Positions 1 to 13,200 of a stretch of 64,000 bases of DNA are shown here, piece by piece (the stretch's first letter is position 1; each line of letters opens with the position of its first letter). The notes beneath the pieces were generated by a model. That model saw only the letters and a list, made by a program, of their open reading frames with translations, had not been told where the DNA came from and ran no database searches. Position numbers and translations under genes: made by a program. This stretch comes from Monoplex corrugatus (lineage: Eukaryota; Mollusca; Gastropoda; Littorinimorpha; Ranellidae): assembly GCA_030674185.1 (NCBI GenBank), contig CM060312.1, forward strand, positions 24,610,961-24,674,960, read 5' to 3'.

Positions 1-404
1 TGTAGGCCTCACAAGATATCTAATGTGCATCAGCTTTGATCCAAATCTATTACCAGATCCATTATTTTGATGAAGACAAGGAAAGTAATTCACTGTGTTT
101 AAAAATCTTGTGATCATTCACAGCTGTTTGTGTGCTGAATGTTATTTTTGTTGCAGAGATTTTGAAATACATAATCATGATGTGTTGGTGTATGAGATAA
201 ATGCAACACTTATAATGATAGCATCACCTGAAAAATTGCAATGTATCTAATTTTTTTCTCTTAAAATCGCATATTTTCATTCTGTTTACATTTGCCTGTG
301 TGTTTTGTTTGTCTGTTTTGTACCAGACTGTGATATACTAATGAGAAAGTAAGATGGCTTTAAGTTTTATGTCTCTGACATTTGAATGGCATGTTGCACT
401 ACAG

Positions 405-641
405 GACCTAACAGACCAAATGATCAAGCTACGTAATGAGGCAGAATTGGCCAAGCAGGAGCTGCACCTGACCAAGCAGCAGTTCACCAAGCTGCAGAAC
501 AACCATGACACCATTTTGGCACAGCAACGGGCAGCGCTGCATGAAGACCGTGTACAGGCTGAGGGTCGTGTATCAGAGCTGGACACCCAGCTTTCCTCCA
601 TGCATGACAAGTACAGTCACGCCGCCAACATCCACAAAAAG
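405..641 (+). CDS. CEP83: CEP83 exon, coiled coil
   Basis: The exon follows a tgcactacag acceptor and ends at a gtgaga donor. It encodes 79 residues beginning DLTDQMIKLRNEAELAKQEL, a continuous helical coiled coil rich in Gln, Glu and Leu, and is phase 0 at both ends. The reading frame continues past the donor to 779, but that part is intron. Confidence 0.85.
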
Positions 642-3600
642 GTGAGACTGTGTGACAGTTGGAATAGTCCTCTTTTACAAACGGACAAGTCAAAGCAGAT
701 TCTGAGAAACAGTGATAAACAATTTGATGCAGTGAAAAGAGTTAAGTCCATTCAGACTTACTTCTTGATGATTCTATAACTTTTTGTTGGGCTAGATGTG
801 AAATCCATTGATAAAAAAATGTTCAACATATATGCTGATATTTTCATATTTGATAAGATACTTGCCAACAAATGCAGACATTAGAATTCAGGCAGGCAAA
901 AGCAGACGTACACATTCATCCATATACAATGTCACATCAGACACAGGCACTGCTTGATAGGATGCAATCTCAAATGATCATACGTGAATTTCCATCATGA
1001 AATGAGTAGCTTGTCACCTCGATAGTGTCTACTGCTAGCAGCTGAATAAGAAGATAGGGGTGTCAGGACTCAGTTTGGGGATTTTGATATAAACTTGATA
1101 CTTTAACTCTTCTTACATAATGCTACTGCTTGTAAAATCTTTTATGGGATTCTTATTTGAAAGCAGCTACCCAGCAGTTTATAGATATTTTTGATTTGGA
1201 AAAATGTGCATGTTTTCAATAGCCAGCTTTCTTTTCGGTTCCTGTAATAGACCTGTTGAATCACAAATGAGATGTGTGCAAACTTTTGTGAAGACTGAGT
1301 TTTGGTTGGATAGGAAAAATTATTGCTGATATTGTGATTTAGTATCGCCTGTTTTCCTCAAAATAGCAAATCAGAGAGGTACCATCTTCCAAATCCCATA
1401 TGTTATAAAATGAACTCCTGATTTGAAAACGGATTTCACCTTTACAAAGAATACAAAAATTACATGTAAATTCTGCAATAAACTAAAAATGACCATCAGG
1501 TGACAGGAGACATCTTCTGTGATGGAAGATCTCTTTTATTAAAAGATGCTTTTATATGTGTGTTGGAATGATGATGTGTAGTGTGTGTGTGTGTGTGTGT
1601 GTGTGTTTGTGTGTGGCAGCTGAAGAAAAAGTACAGCCGTGTGACAGAACACCTGAGAGACAAAGTCCAGGTGTTACAGGCCATGAACAAAGAACTGGAG
1701 CTGGAGAAGGAGGCTCTGCAGTAAGTACCCACACTTTCCTCTTGTTTGGTGTGAGTGCTTAGGTGTAAGGCTGTTGATGCTAGTTGCTGACTTTGTCTAG
1801 AACATTTAGGCTACAGTTGCAGATGAATAACACTAGTGCAGAACTGGTTGACTATCCACAGACAAATATATGCCCAACAGAAACTTGGTCAGTAGACTGA
1901 TTTTTAAAGCCAAACAGCAATATGTAGACAACAAAATCACTAGCTCAAAATCTTCCGAGGAACTTTTCCAGTTGACTAGCCAAGTGATGGGCCTCACCTC
2001 ACCTGTCAGTGTCACCAGATCTGGACACCACCATCTCCATCCATGCGGCTCTGTCTTTACTTTTGTGGACAATTTCTTGAATATTTAGGCCACTGGTGTT
2101 GGTTATGTTCTCAGTGTATGAGATTGGAGGTCTGCCGTTCTTCCATTTTGCCACTGTTTTTCCTTGAAAAATGGTTGCAATGAGGTCCATGTTCTTGTTG
2201 TGTGACACATGGCCGATGTATTGTAATCTTCTCTTGTTGATGGCTGCTAGTAGTTTTCTGGTGGTATGAAGTTCTTCAAGGACACTTCCATTAGGTCTCT
2301 GATCTGTCCATTTGATACGCAGTAGTCTCCGATAAAACCACATCTCTGTTGCTTCAATTTGTGCACATGATGACACCAAGAAAAGGTGATGGGTGCAACA
2401 ACTAAAATTGTCCTTTCAAACAGTGTTCCACCCAAATGCCTTCCCAACTAATCCAGTGACCCTTCAGAGAGAAAATAGAACAAATAAGAAGAAATTTCAG
2501 CTCCAGCCCTGATCCCTCAGTGTGTCCCCCTTTTACTGGAAATCTACTTAGATCATTTCAACCAGTCAGTCTAGATCAAATAAAAAAAAGTTATCCTTGC
2601 AATGCCTAAAAAATCCTGCAATCTTGACCCCATCTCTGCCACTCTTCTTTTTGACTGTGTTGAAGAAATTTCTCCCTCCAGTCATAACTGAAATGTTGAA
2701 GAAATTTCTCCTCCAGTCATAACTGAAATCACGATCTTTGTTTAAACGCAGATAACGTGTCACAGAGCTTTAAACATGCCTAGTGAGACCCATGCTCGAA
2801 AAGTCCATTCTCGATCCCAACAATCTAAAAAACTATTGGCCTGTGTCCAGTCTTCCATTCTTGTCCAAAGTCCTTAAGCATATCGTCTTCTCGCAGCTAA
2901 GCCAATAATCTGCTTGAACCTTTTTGATCAGTGTGTTGTGAATCCCATAGTGCAGGAACAGCTTTGTTAAAAGTTGTTAATGATCTTCTGCAGGCATCTG
3001 ATAATGAAAAATTGTCCATTCTGTCACAGCTAGATCTTTCAGCTGCACTTGACACTAGTGACCATGACATCATGATCTCAAGATTGTCATCCATGTTTGT
3101 TGCATTAAAACTGTCCTAAAGTGGTTTGAGTCAGATATTTCTTGTCAAACTCAATTTATTTTCCCAAAGACAGTAGGTCAGCTCCACTTCTGCTGAAGTA
3201 GGGTGTTCCACAGGGTTCTGTTCTGGATCGTGTTCTCTTCACTATGTATTTGCAACCACTTACCTTTGTTATCAAACAGTCAGGAACACTCTACCATTTC
3301 TTTGCCGATGTGTGTGTGTGTGCGAGCAGGTTGTGTGTGTGTGTGTATATGTACATGTGTATGCTGCTTATATGTATGACTGTATATTTTCATGTGTGTG
3401 ATAGTCACTGGCAAATTGAAAAACATTCGTTGTTATTTTTGATGAACCATGTTTATGTTGCATTGATTTATTGGCATATTCATGTACTCCTTAATAGTTA
3501 TACTGCATTGTAACACATTGGTGTGGAAATGTTTATGCTTCATTGATATAATACTGTATATATCAGATTATAATACCCTTTATGCTGTTAATATTGCAAT

Positions 3601-6103
3601 GTTTGTACTGTCTGTGAAGTGCACCAAACATTCTCTGACATGTATTTTTGCACTGTATATGTGGAATTAGTGGTGGTAGTAAATGTGTCTATACAGGACA
3701 TGGATTTCCCAGTGTAAATGCTGTGGCAGCAAGTAGTGGTTCCATTGTAAACCATCAAATGTGTGCCTTAGGAAATGTGTGCCAGCGGAGCAGTACGCGC
3801 GGTTGAAGAAGCAATGGAAGGACCTGTACCGCAGGCACCAGGAGTTCCGCACCATCATCCTGGGCTACTTGCCTCATAACATCATCATCGGAGATCGCAA
3901 GTTCACTAAAATGGACCCTGTGGGAAACCTGGATGCCACCATGCCCAATGTGTCCTTCATGGAACAGGAAATGGTGAGTGGTGGTAAGAGTGATATCGCT
4001 CTACCTTTTTTTTCTTTCTTTCTTTTTTTTTTTGTTGGTAGTTCTCTTATAATTTTTTGTGTGTTATTGTGCTGTGATTGAATTCTATTTGCAGGACTGA
4101 AACATCAGTTGTTTGTTCAAGAGGGGGGTGTGATGGGAAGGGTGGGGAGTGGGGATAGACTTCAGAGGGCAACAGCTGTTTGAAGGCTGTGATGCATCCT
4201 GACAAACTGGGACATGTTACATGTGAGTGAACCATGATACTGCTTTTGAAAGATAGTGAGGATCTGCCTTGGTGAAACTGAAATTGTAGTTGCAATTAAG
4301 TCTTTAGGCCGTTTCTCTTCAAAGGTGTGTGGTTTTACAGTGGAATTCATCCGAAGAAGGCAATAGAATTTAATGTTTATGGTGATATTCTTTGATAATG
4401 CCTTAATTAAATTATCTGAAATTGGCATTGTCGCACTGCCACCACAGCTCAACCCCTTACAGAACCCCAACATTTCATACATTGTTTTGAAGCTTATGAC
4501 CACAGCTTTCAAGTGGTGTACACAATGATTCAGAAAATAACACATTAAGTTCATGAGAAAGCATTCGTAATGGTTGCAAAGGAAAATGTGATAGCAGATG
4601 TTCTCAGACTTTCTCCTCTGTTTTCTCGAAACAAGAGTCACATGCATGTGACATTTTAACTGGCCACAACTTCTATGATCATCTCAGAGATTTTATTCAT
4701 ATATCATTGGAAAGATAAGGTCATGCTATTGCCTGTAGTTAACAATTTGATACATCCAGAAATGGACTTACGTACCCTTTCCTGAGAATGGGTCATGTAT
4801 CTTAGTTGTCAGTCAGTAGATACTGCGATTCCATGGTAATGGTGACTGCAGGCGAGATGTTTGGTTGATTAATACTCAGTCAGTGAATTGTCCTCATCTG
4901 ATTTGATATTACGTTAAAAAAAATACATTTGATTTTCTGCAAGTATATGAACAGATGAAAAGATGTTTCTTTTTATTTTCTGCAAGTATATGAACAGATG
5001 AAAAGATGTTTCTTTTGATTCAGTCTAGTCTAGACTTCTGTAATTCTCTCTAACCTGGACTTTGTAATGATAAGCTATCCAACTCCAATGAATCCAAAGC
5101 ATTGCAGTTGGATTTGGCCTACTGGAGAACAAACAGTGCAATGCACATGCACTAATATGAAAACTACATCGATTTCCAGTGAAAACAAGAATTGATTATA
5201 GAATTGCCATGCTCTATTTAAATATCTAAATTGAAATACTGTGTCAACGTATATGTTAAGTCTTGCCCTACAAACCTTCCAAAATCTTGGATGTCAAGGA
5301 GCTTCTCTGTTAATCCTACCTCTCTGTTCTCACTAACTACTTGCAGAAGGAAGTCTTTTTCAGTTTTTGGCCCAAATAACGTGGAACTCTCTCCCATCAT
5401 CATTAAACATAACAATTTCTGCTCACTTTCGAAAAACACCTCAAAACACATCTCTTTCAGAAATATCTCCAAAATTCATAGATTATTGCTGCAACTCTTC
5501 CAGGCTCTTTGGTTTTGCAGTTTGTCTGTGTGTGTTTGTGTTGTGTGTGCTCAGGTGTATGCTGTTATGTGTGTATGAATGTGTGTGTATATTTTCAAGT
5601 GTGTGTTTGTATAATATACTCAGAAACCCCATGCTGATAAATAAATAATTTATATTCAGTTCTTCAAGTTTTCATCCTTACATACCCCTCATATTAGTAG
5701 CAATAATATTATCTGCTGTTGCTACATTACGGTATTGACCCAGTTCCCCCCATCCCCTTTAATGTTTATATGGGTATGTGTGCGTATGTATGTGTGATTA
5801 TATTTATGCGTACCTGTGTTTGCTTTCTTGTGTGTGTCTGAAAGACCGGAACTTATCAGGTGATTTGTGCATTTTTCTTCCATAAATTTTTTTTCTGTTT
5901 TTTTTTGTTTATTATTATCACTACCGTTTATTTCCAATTTCACGCTGTGATCTGTTATTTGTCATGAACTTTGTTTACGCTGTATAAATGTATTGAAGTG
6001 GCAATCTCCCCCCTTTTGAACTTTTTTAATAGAAAATGCAGCGAGCATTCTCTGACATGGTTTTCGCATGTTATTATTGTTATTATTGTTATTGTTATTA
6101 TTG

Positions 6104-6145
<42 letters not shown>

Positions 6146-6634
6146 TATTATTATTATTATTATTATTATATTATTATTATTATTACTATTATTATTATTA
6201 TTAATTATTATTATTATTACATTGTATAAAAACACAAACAAAACAAGTTACAGGGTTTCAGTGGCCACCAGTGATTTTCTCAGATTAAATCTCTGTTGCG
6301 TTAACGCCCATAGCCATTCGAAATCTGTCTGTTGAGTAGTCTACTCATGTTAAAGTGATCATTCTGACAAAATCTGAACGTTCTGATGCATGGAATGATG
6401 ACATTAAAATGATGTATGTGACCCAATCTCACAAACAGGGTCATAACTCGCATGCGTTTAGAATCGGAACTACGCTGTCGCCTCCATGCCATCAAAACAA
6501 GTATTACTTATACACACACACGCGCGCACGCGTGCACACGCACACACACACACACAAACACACACAACACACACACAGACATACAGACACACACACACAG
6601 ACACACACACACAGAGACACACACACACACAACA

Positions 6635-6695
<61 letters not shown>

Positions 6696-6843
6696 ATACA
6701 CATACACATAGACAGACAGACAGACATGCATGCAAACGTGTGCGCACGCACACACACGCACGCACGCACGCACACACACACACGCACACACACACACGCA
6801 CACACACACCGCACGCGCACGCGCACACGCACACACGCACACC

Positions 6844-6913
<70 letters not shown>

Positions 6914-9900
6914 CATTTTAATTGGCTATAACTCCTTCAGTTTTTGTCCTAGCGACTTTATTTAGACATCAATGGAAAGAAAGTTTTATGCCCTTTGCTA
7001 TGACATCATTAACTTGATATCACTAAAAATTAATCTGTATCCCCTCTCCCCCTCCCTGTTTTGTCAAAGCAGCTCACACATTGTGTGGGGTTACATTTTT
7101 GATATAAAATTAAGTCAAGTTCATAAGATTTCATTTTATGTGGAAAGGATGACATAACATATTGAAGTGCAACATGCATGCTTTTGACATGACCTGTTTG
7201 CACTGTATAAATGAAATTACTTATATTTCTATCATTATCCTTTTGTTCTTTGGAAAACAAGTTTTGTTGTTTTTCTCTTGTCTAGTACTGACAAAATGGG
7301 ACTTGCTGATATGTTCTTTATGTTCTTTTCCAGTCTTGGATAAAACACTATGTATTATATTTTTTGTGTGTATAATGTTTGTAATGTGTTCACACCCCTT
7401 CAAATGGGGCTATGGCCTTACTGAATAAATTTCTGATTCTGATTCTGATTCTTTTTCCAGTCTTAGAGAGTTTGGTAAGGACAGGGTGTGGGACTTGTAG
7501 CTTTCTGTGTCCCTTCTGGCTGGGTCTCTGCTTTCTTGTCCTTTGTTGTTCACTGTTGGGAATTGCTAGTAGATGTAGATCGGTATACGTTAGTCTTCAT
7601 TTAACTGTTGATTATTATTATCGTTATTGTTATTTTGTTGGTGTCTTTTAATTTCTGAGTGGGGGCATGTGTATTAATCAGCCTATATTGGCCTCAAGAC
7701 TACCAGCTTTTTGAGCATACCTGGTCAGAGGTATCAGAATAGATAAAGCCCATGGAACTGTTTATGTCTAATCGAAAAACAAGTCATCTTGTTATGGGAA
7801 TGTTTAATCTGTGTATTAATGATTCTCTTTTAATTCAGTTTTGTTTGTTATTTTGTCGTCATGAACATAGTTATGTTGTCTATGACATTTCCCACTTATA
7901 AGTTGTGTGTGTTATATTTGTTGTGGTATTCTTTTTTTTCTGGATGCCTTGCAGCTTCATGCATTAAATGCTGTCACTTGCAGGCTGCAGTAACTTGCAC
8001 TGACATGTGTTTTGCAGTTTGTTATTGGTAGACTGGAAATGGAATGTGTTGGAAGATGAAGTGTCAGCTAGGAATTTATTATTTTGTTAGTCAGGTTTCT
8101 TGTTCTTTTAGTTTATTGTATGTTTTAGGTATGTTGTTTATTTTCATTATGTTTCCGTCTGCGTGTTTTGTGAACGTATATCATACTTACATTTAGAATA
8201 GTGCCAACACTCAAACTGACTGCGAATGTGAGGATGAAGAAAAACTGTGTTTCTTGATGTACTTGGTAAAGTGTTTCTTGATGTACTTGGTAAATTGATG
8301 AATTAGCCTCTAGCACTTTTTATGGCAAGTACAAAATATATTGGGTTTGGTTTGAGAGATACTCAGCAATATTTGAGTTACATTTGAAAAGCTGATTTCT
8401 ATTATCAAAGCAAGTCATATTTTCTACTGCTGCCCGCTTGCTTTCTCCCTGATACATGGGCATCCTTTTCACAAATATGTGTACGATGCAGCTTGTTTCA
8501 TGTTTATGCCATTTGTACATTGCAGATTTGCTGAAATGAGCCAGTCTTTTTCTGTTTTTTATCACGATTTAAATGCTTTATTGAAGTATGTTTGCAAGCC
8601 TACATTCTTAGAAAATTAATGTTCCGTATTCTGCGTATACGTGTAGCTGTTGTTAATCATAGTCATGTGAATGGTATGTGGTAAAGTATCTCCAGAAATG
8701 TATTTTCATATCCACTTTTTTGTTGTATTTTTGTATTTTGTTTTGTTACTGTTTAGTCGATTGTTTCTCTGTCCGTTCACTACATGTCTCTCTCTCTGTT
8801 TCTTTTCTGGAGATTGTTCCTTTGCAAATTTATGAAGTTGATGGATGTGATAGTCAAGTGGGTAGGATTCTGGATTTCAATCAGTCTATCTGAGTTTGAA
8901 CCTTCAAAGTACTTCCTACCTGGTGGGTTAAGGTTGCAGATTTTTCCTGTCTCTTAAGTCAGCATGTGTACAGACCTGTTTGTGCCTAAACTGTTTCCTG
9001 TGTTTATGCATGCAGAACATCAAATATGCACAGTAAAGATCCTGTAAGTTACATCAGAGTCTGTTGACTGGAATATGCATGTTAAAGATCCTGTAAGTTA
9101 CATCAGAGTCTGGTGACTCATGGAAGCATGAAAATATCCAGCATGCACATCCACTAGAGTATGCAGACTGTACACAAACGTACCTAACCTGCACAGAGTA
9201 AGCCAGAGAACATGCATGCACACATGCAAGAAGACTAATCGAAACACACAAAAAATGTACAAAAGTAACCCTAAGAGTCCCACACCCTATCCACCAACTG
9301 CAAACCCATAGATTCCCTCACCCTGTCCACCAGCTTCCTGCAGGAAGCTGGTGGATAAGGTGAGGGAGTCAAAGGGTGAAATTTTTGCATTGTTGACAAT
9401 GCAAGATGCTGATGGACAGGGTGCAGGATTCAAAGGGTTAAGGAGATGTTACATGCACAGTATGAAGGACACAGATAGTTGTTTTCTTTGATTTGATGCA
9501 AGATAAAGTGAAGAAAAATTTGATTGAAAGTCTTCAGCTGGCTAAACAGTTAAAGGTCTTGTGTGCAATGAATTTTTGAATGCAAGATATACAAGCAAGT
9601 ACATAAATTAGCGTTTAGAGCACCATGCTAACTGTTCCAAAACGGCAGATAATTCATACCCCTGTCACAGCCATGATTGCCATTCAAGAACGTCAGTCAC
9701 ATATTTCAGTCTCGTGACAGTTCTTATTTGTTTGAGAATGATCAGTCAGTATCTGTAGAATTGTCTGGGTTCCCTTGAATCTAATGATAACTGGGAAACC
9801 TGCCACATCACCCAGAAGAGTATTTTCCAAGCTGTACTGAAGCGGAAGCAATCATAGGATGCAAGCAAAATGGCAACATGTTGCTGGAACTCAAGTGTGA

Positions 9901-10155
9901 GCCACTAAAAAATAGGCATTGACTCGTGAATTTAGATGCTGTTCAGGGAGAATTACAGCGAATGCTTGATGAAGATAAGAATAAATTGAAGTTTATGATT
10001 ATTAGGAAAATGAAGATTAAGAAGATGAGGAATTTCAGCCTCCATTGTGGACTCTTGACCCATAGAGCTGAACTGGGTTTAGCGCTGTTACCGACACTAC
10101 TAACAGTGTAATGTGATGAATGATTCTGTTCAAGCAGCTCTGATAGAGGACGTAC

Positions 10156-10205
<50 letters not shown>

Positions 10206-13200
10206 GTGTGTGTGTGTGTGTGCGCGTGCGTGCGTGCGTGCGTGCGTGTGTGTGTAAGATTTTTTTTCAGCTGTGTACGAATGAATTTATGCACAAGTTA
10301 CTAACCTTACTAATTGGTAAACAGTGAATAATAACAGCTAGCAAAGGAAAACAGCTGTGGCTTTCAAAATGTTTATTTTTGTTAAATCTTCATGGGTCAG
10401 TAAACCATAACAACAACGACAACAAAAAACATTAAACATAACAAAACACTTTTTGTATTGACCATTCATTTTCCTTCCAAAAAATATTTAATTTTGTCTG
10501 TGTGTAAAATTTAACACTGAATATTTTTTTCCAACAGAACCCTTTTTTTGTGCAAATTTCTTGGCAAAGAGGTTTTTGATATTCAAGAAATCTAAAAATT
10601 AGATCTCACCTGTCTCACCTGTCGGCGTCACCGGGAACAGTGTTGGCCGCTGCACATGATGTCCTCACAAGTTGCCTCCAGCACTCTCGATCTTGGCTAA
10701 GTCTGACCACCTCCTGGAGTTTCTTGCCACTGATGTTTGTGATGTTTCTAGCAAGTGATGCAGGTGGCCGTCCTCTGTTTCTCTTTCCTTCCACTTTACC
10801 TTGGAGGACAGTGGACATCAAGTCTGTTCTCTCATTACGGATTGCGTGTCCAACATATTTCAGTTTCCTCCGTTGTATGAGTACTAGAAGCTTGCGTGTA
10901 GTACCCAACTCATTCAGTATGCTTTCATTTGAGCGCCTATCCGTCCATTTGACCCTCAGCAGTCTTCGGTAAAACCACAGCTCTGCTGCTTCCACTCGTC
11001 TTTCATCCTCTTTCTTCATTGTCCATGCCTCGCAGCCGTATAACATCACTGGCCAGACAAGACATTTTAAGAGTTTTATCTTAAGGTCTGCTGTTAAGCT
11101 GTGGTCTTTCCAAATATTGTTCAATTGAACCATACTGTTCTTGGCCATTCCAATTCTCGTCTTTATGTCTTTTGAGCATGTTCCATCGTGTGTCTTGACT
11201 GAACCTAAATATCTAAAGTCCTTGACATTTTCTAGAGGGACTTGGTTTAGCATGATCTGGTCCTGTCTAGTGTTATATTTGCCTGCAACATGCATAACCT
11301 TTGTCTTCTTTGAATTTAAGTCCAGCCCAGCTGCCTTTCCAACCCGGTCTACCCTGTACAGGATCCTCCTAGAGCCTGTAATGTTGTCTGCCAGTAATCC
11401 TGTGTCATCTGCGTAGCGTAAATTTGACAGGTTTCTACCACCAATATTTACTCCCATGTCTTCTATGTCTGCTTCTCTCATGATATGTTCAGTGTATATG
11501 CTGAAGAGATTTGGAGACAGGATGCAACCTTGCCTTACCCCTTTAGTGATGTTAAAAAATTTGCAGTTTTGATTATTCCATCTGATTGTTGCTTTTTGAT
11601 CATTATATAATGAAGCTATGAGGGAAACCAGATGTCTTGGAAAACCCATTTTGATCATGAAGTGGAAAAGACTTTGGCGAATCACGCTATCAAATGCTTT
11701 GCTGTAGTCAATGAAAACGATGAACATCTCTTGGTCTGTGTTTCTAATCTTTTCTATCAATATCTGGAGTACAAACAGCATATCTATTGTTCCCCTGTTT
11801 TTCCTATAGCCTGCCTGACAGTCGGATAGCTCTTCCTCTACTTTTGGCTTTAACCTGTTTAAAATTATTATCAGCAGTATTTTACTGGCATGACTGATCA
11901 GTGCAATTGTTCTATAATTGTTGCAGTCTTTGACATTTCCACTCTTATGTAACATGACAAATTCTTGGAGCTTCCAGTCTGTAGGCCACTGACAAGTCTT
12001 CCATATCTTGCAGCATAAGTGATGCATTACTTTGAGTCCACCATCACCTGAGTGTTTCAACAACTCTCCAGGAATATTGTCAAGACCAGGAGACTTTCTG
12101 CATTTTAGATCTTTAATGGCAGATTCAACTTCGCTGAGCAGAGGTTCAGGTTCCGTATCTCCAGGGATCAATTCCAAATTTGGCTCTAAATTATTTTCAT
12201 GGCTGTCAGGCTTGCCAAAAAGTGATGTGCCATATTCGTTCCACCTATCCAAGACATCATCTGGTTCAGTCAGAGTGTGACCATCCTTGTTGTTGATGCA
12301 TTGGTTTGTTGCTTTGAAATTTGTTTTTTTCACTTTTTTTATTTGTTTGAAGAGCTCCCTCGACTTCCTGTTTTCGTTGTGTTCATTGATTTTACTGCAT
12401 TCTTGTGCCAGCCAATTTGCTTTGTCTCTTCTGACTTTACTTTTTATTTCCCTTTTCAGTGCTGAGTATTTTTCCCGCTCTCCCTGCTTTCGAGCTTGAC
12501 TTTTCTTTTCTGCCAGATCTATCACTTCCTGACTTATGTAGGGCTTAGCTTTTTTCCTTTTCTCTTCTTTTCCTAGTTTTTCTTCAGAGATTTTGGTCAG
12601 TGTGTTTTTTATGTCTGTCCAGATTTCATCAGGATATGAGTCATTTTCATCCCAAACTTCAAGTAACTTTAAGAAACGATTACTTGTTTCTATACTGAAT
12701 TCTAACGCCAGCTCAGGGTTTTCTAATTTTGATATGTCGAACTTTGGCGTCGATTTGGTTTTAGGCTTCTTCAATATTTTCATTCTTAATTTGGTTGTCA
12801 CAAGAATGTGATCCGTGTCGCAGTCTGTTCCAGGCTTTGTTTTTGCATTGAGGACAGTTGATTTCCAGGATCTGTCAATGATAATATAATCAATCTGATT
12901 ACGACACCTGTCTCCTGGAGAGATCCATGTGTATCTTCTGCGCAGTGGTTGTTGGAAAAAAGTATTTGTGATGTTCATCTCATTTGCCTGACAAAACAGA
13001 GCCAGCATGTCACCTCTCTCATTTCGTTCTCCTAAACCATATGGTCCTATTCCACATTCTGTGTCAGCCCCCTCTCCAACTTTAGCGTTGAAGTCACCCA
13101 TCACAATGCATATTTCCTTTTTGGGAATTTTGTCTCTGATAGTTTGGAGGTCATTGTAAAAATTTTCTATTTCTTCTTCTGAGCTAGTGGATGTTGGAGC

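Noticed and set aside
354..779. 141-codon ORF as an intact small gene
   Set aside because: Only 405-641 is conserved; the ends run through a clear acceptor and donor into intron.
5971..6335. Membrane-protein-like ORFs rich in Ile, Leu and Tyr
   Set aside because: They translate an (ATT)n microsatellite.
6470..6965. Open frames of up to 159 codons of His/Thr or Cys/Val
   Set aside because: They are translations of a (CA)n tract, open on both strands in several frames. The same holds at 17859-18264, 28499-28912, 38429-39488, 49712-50041, 57861-58191 and 60092-60398.
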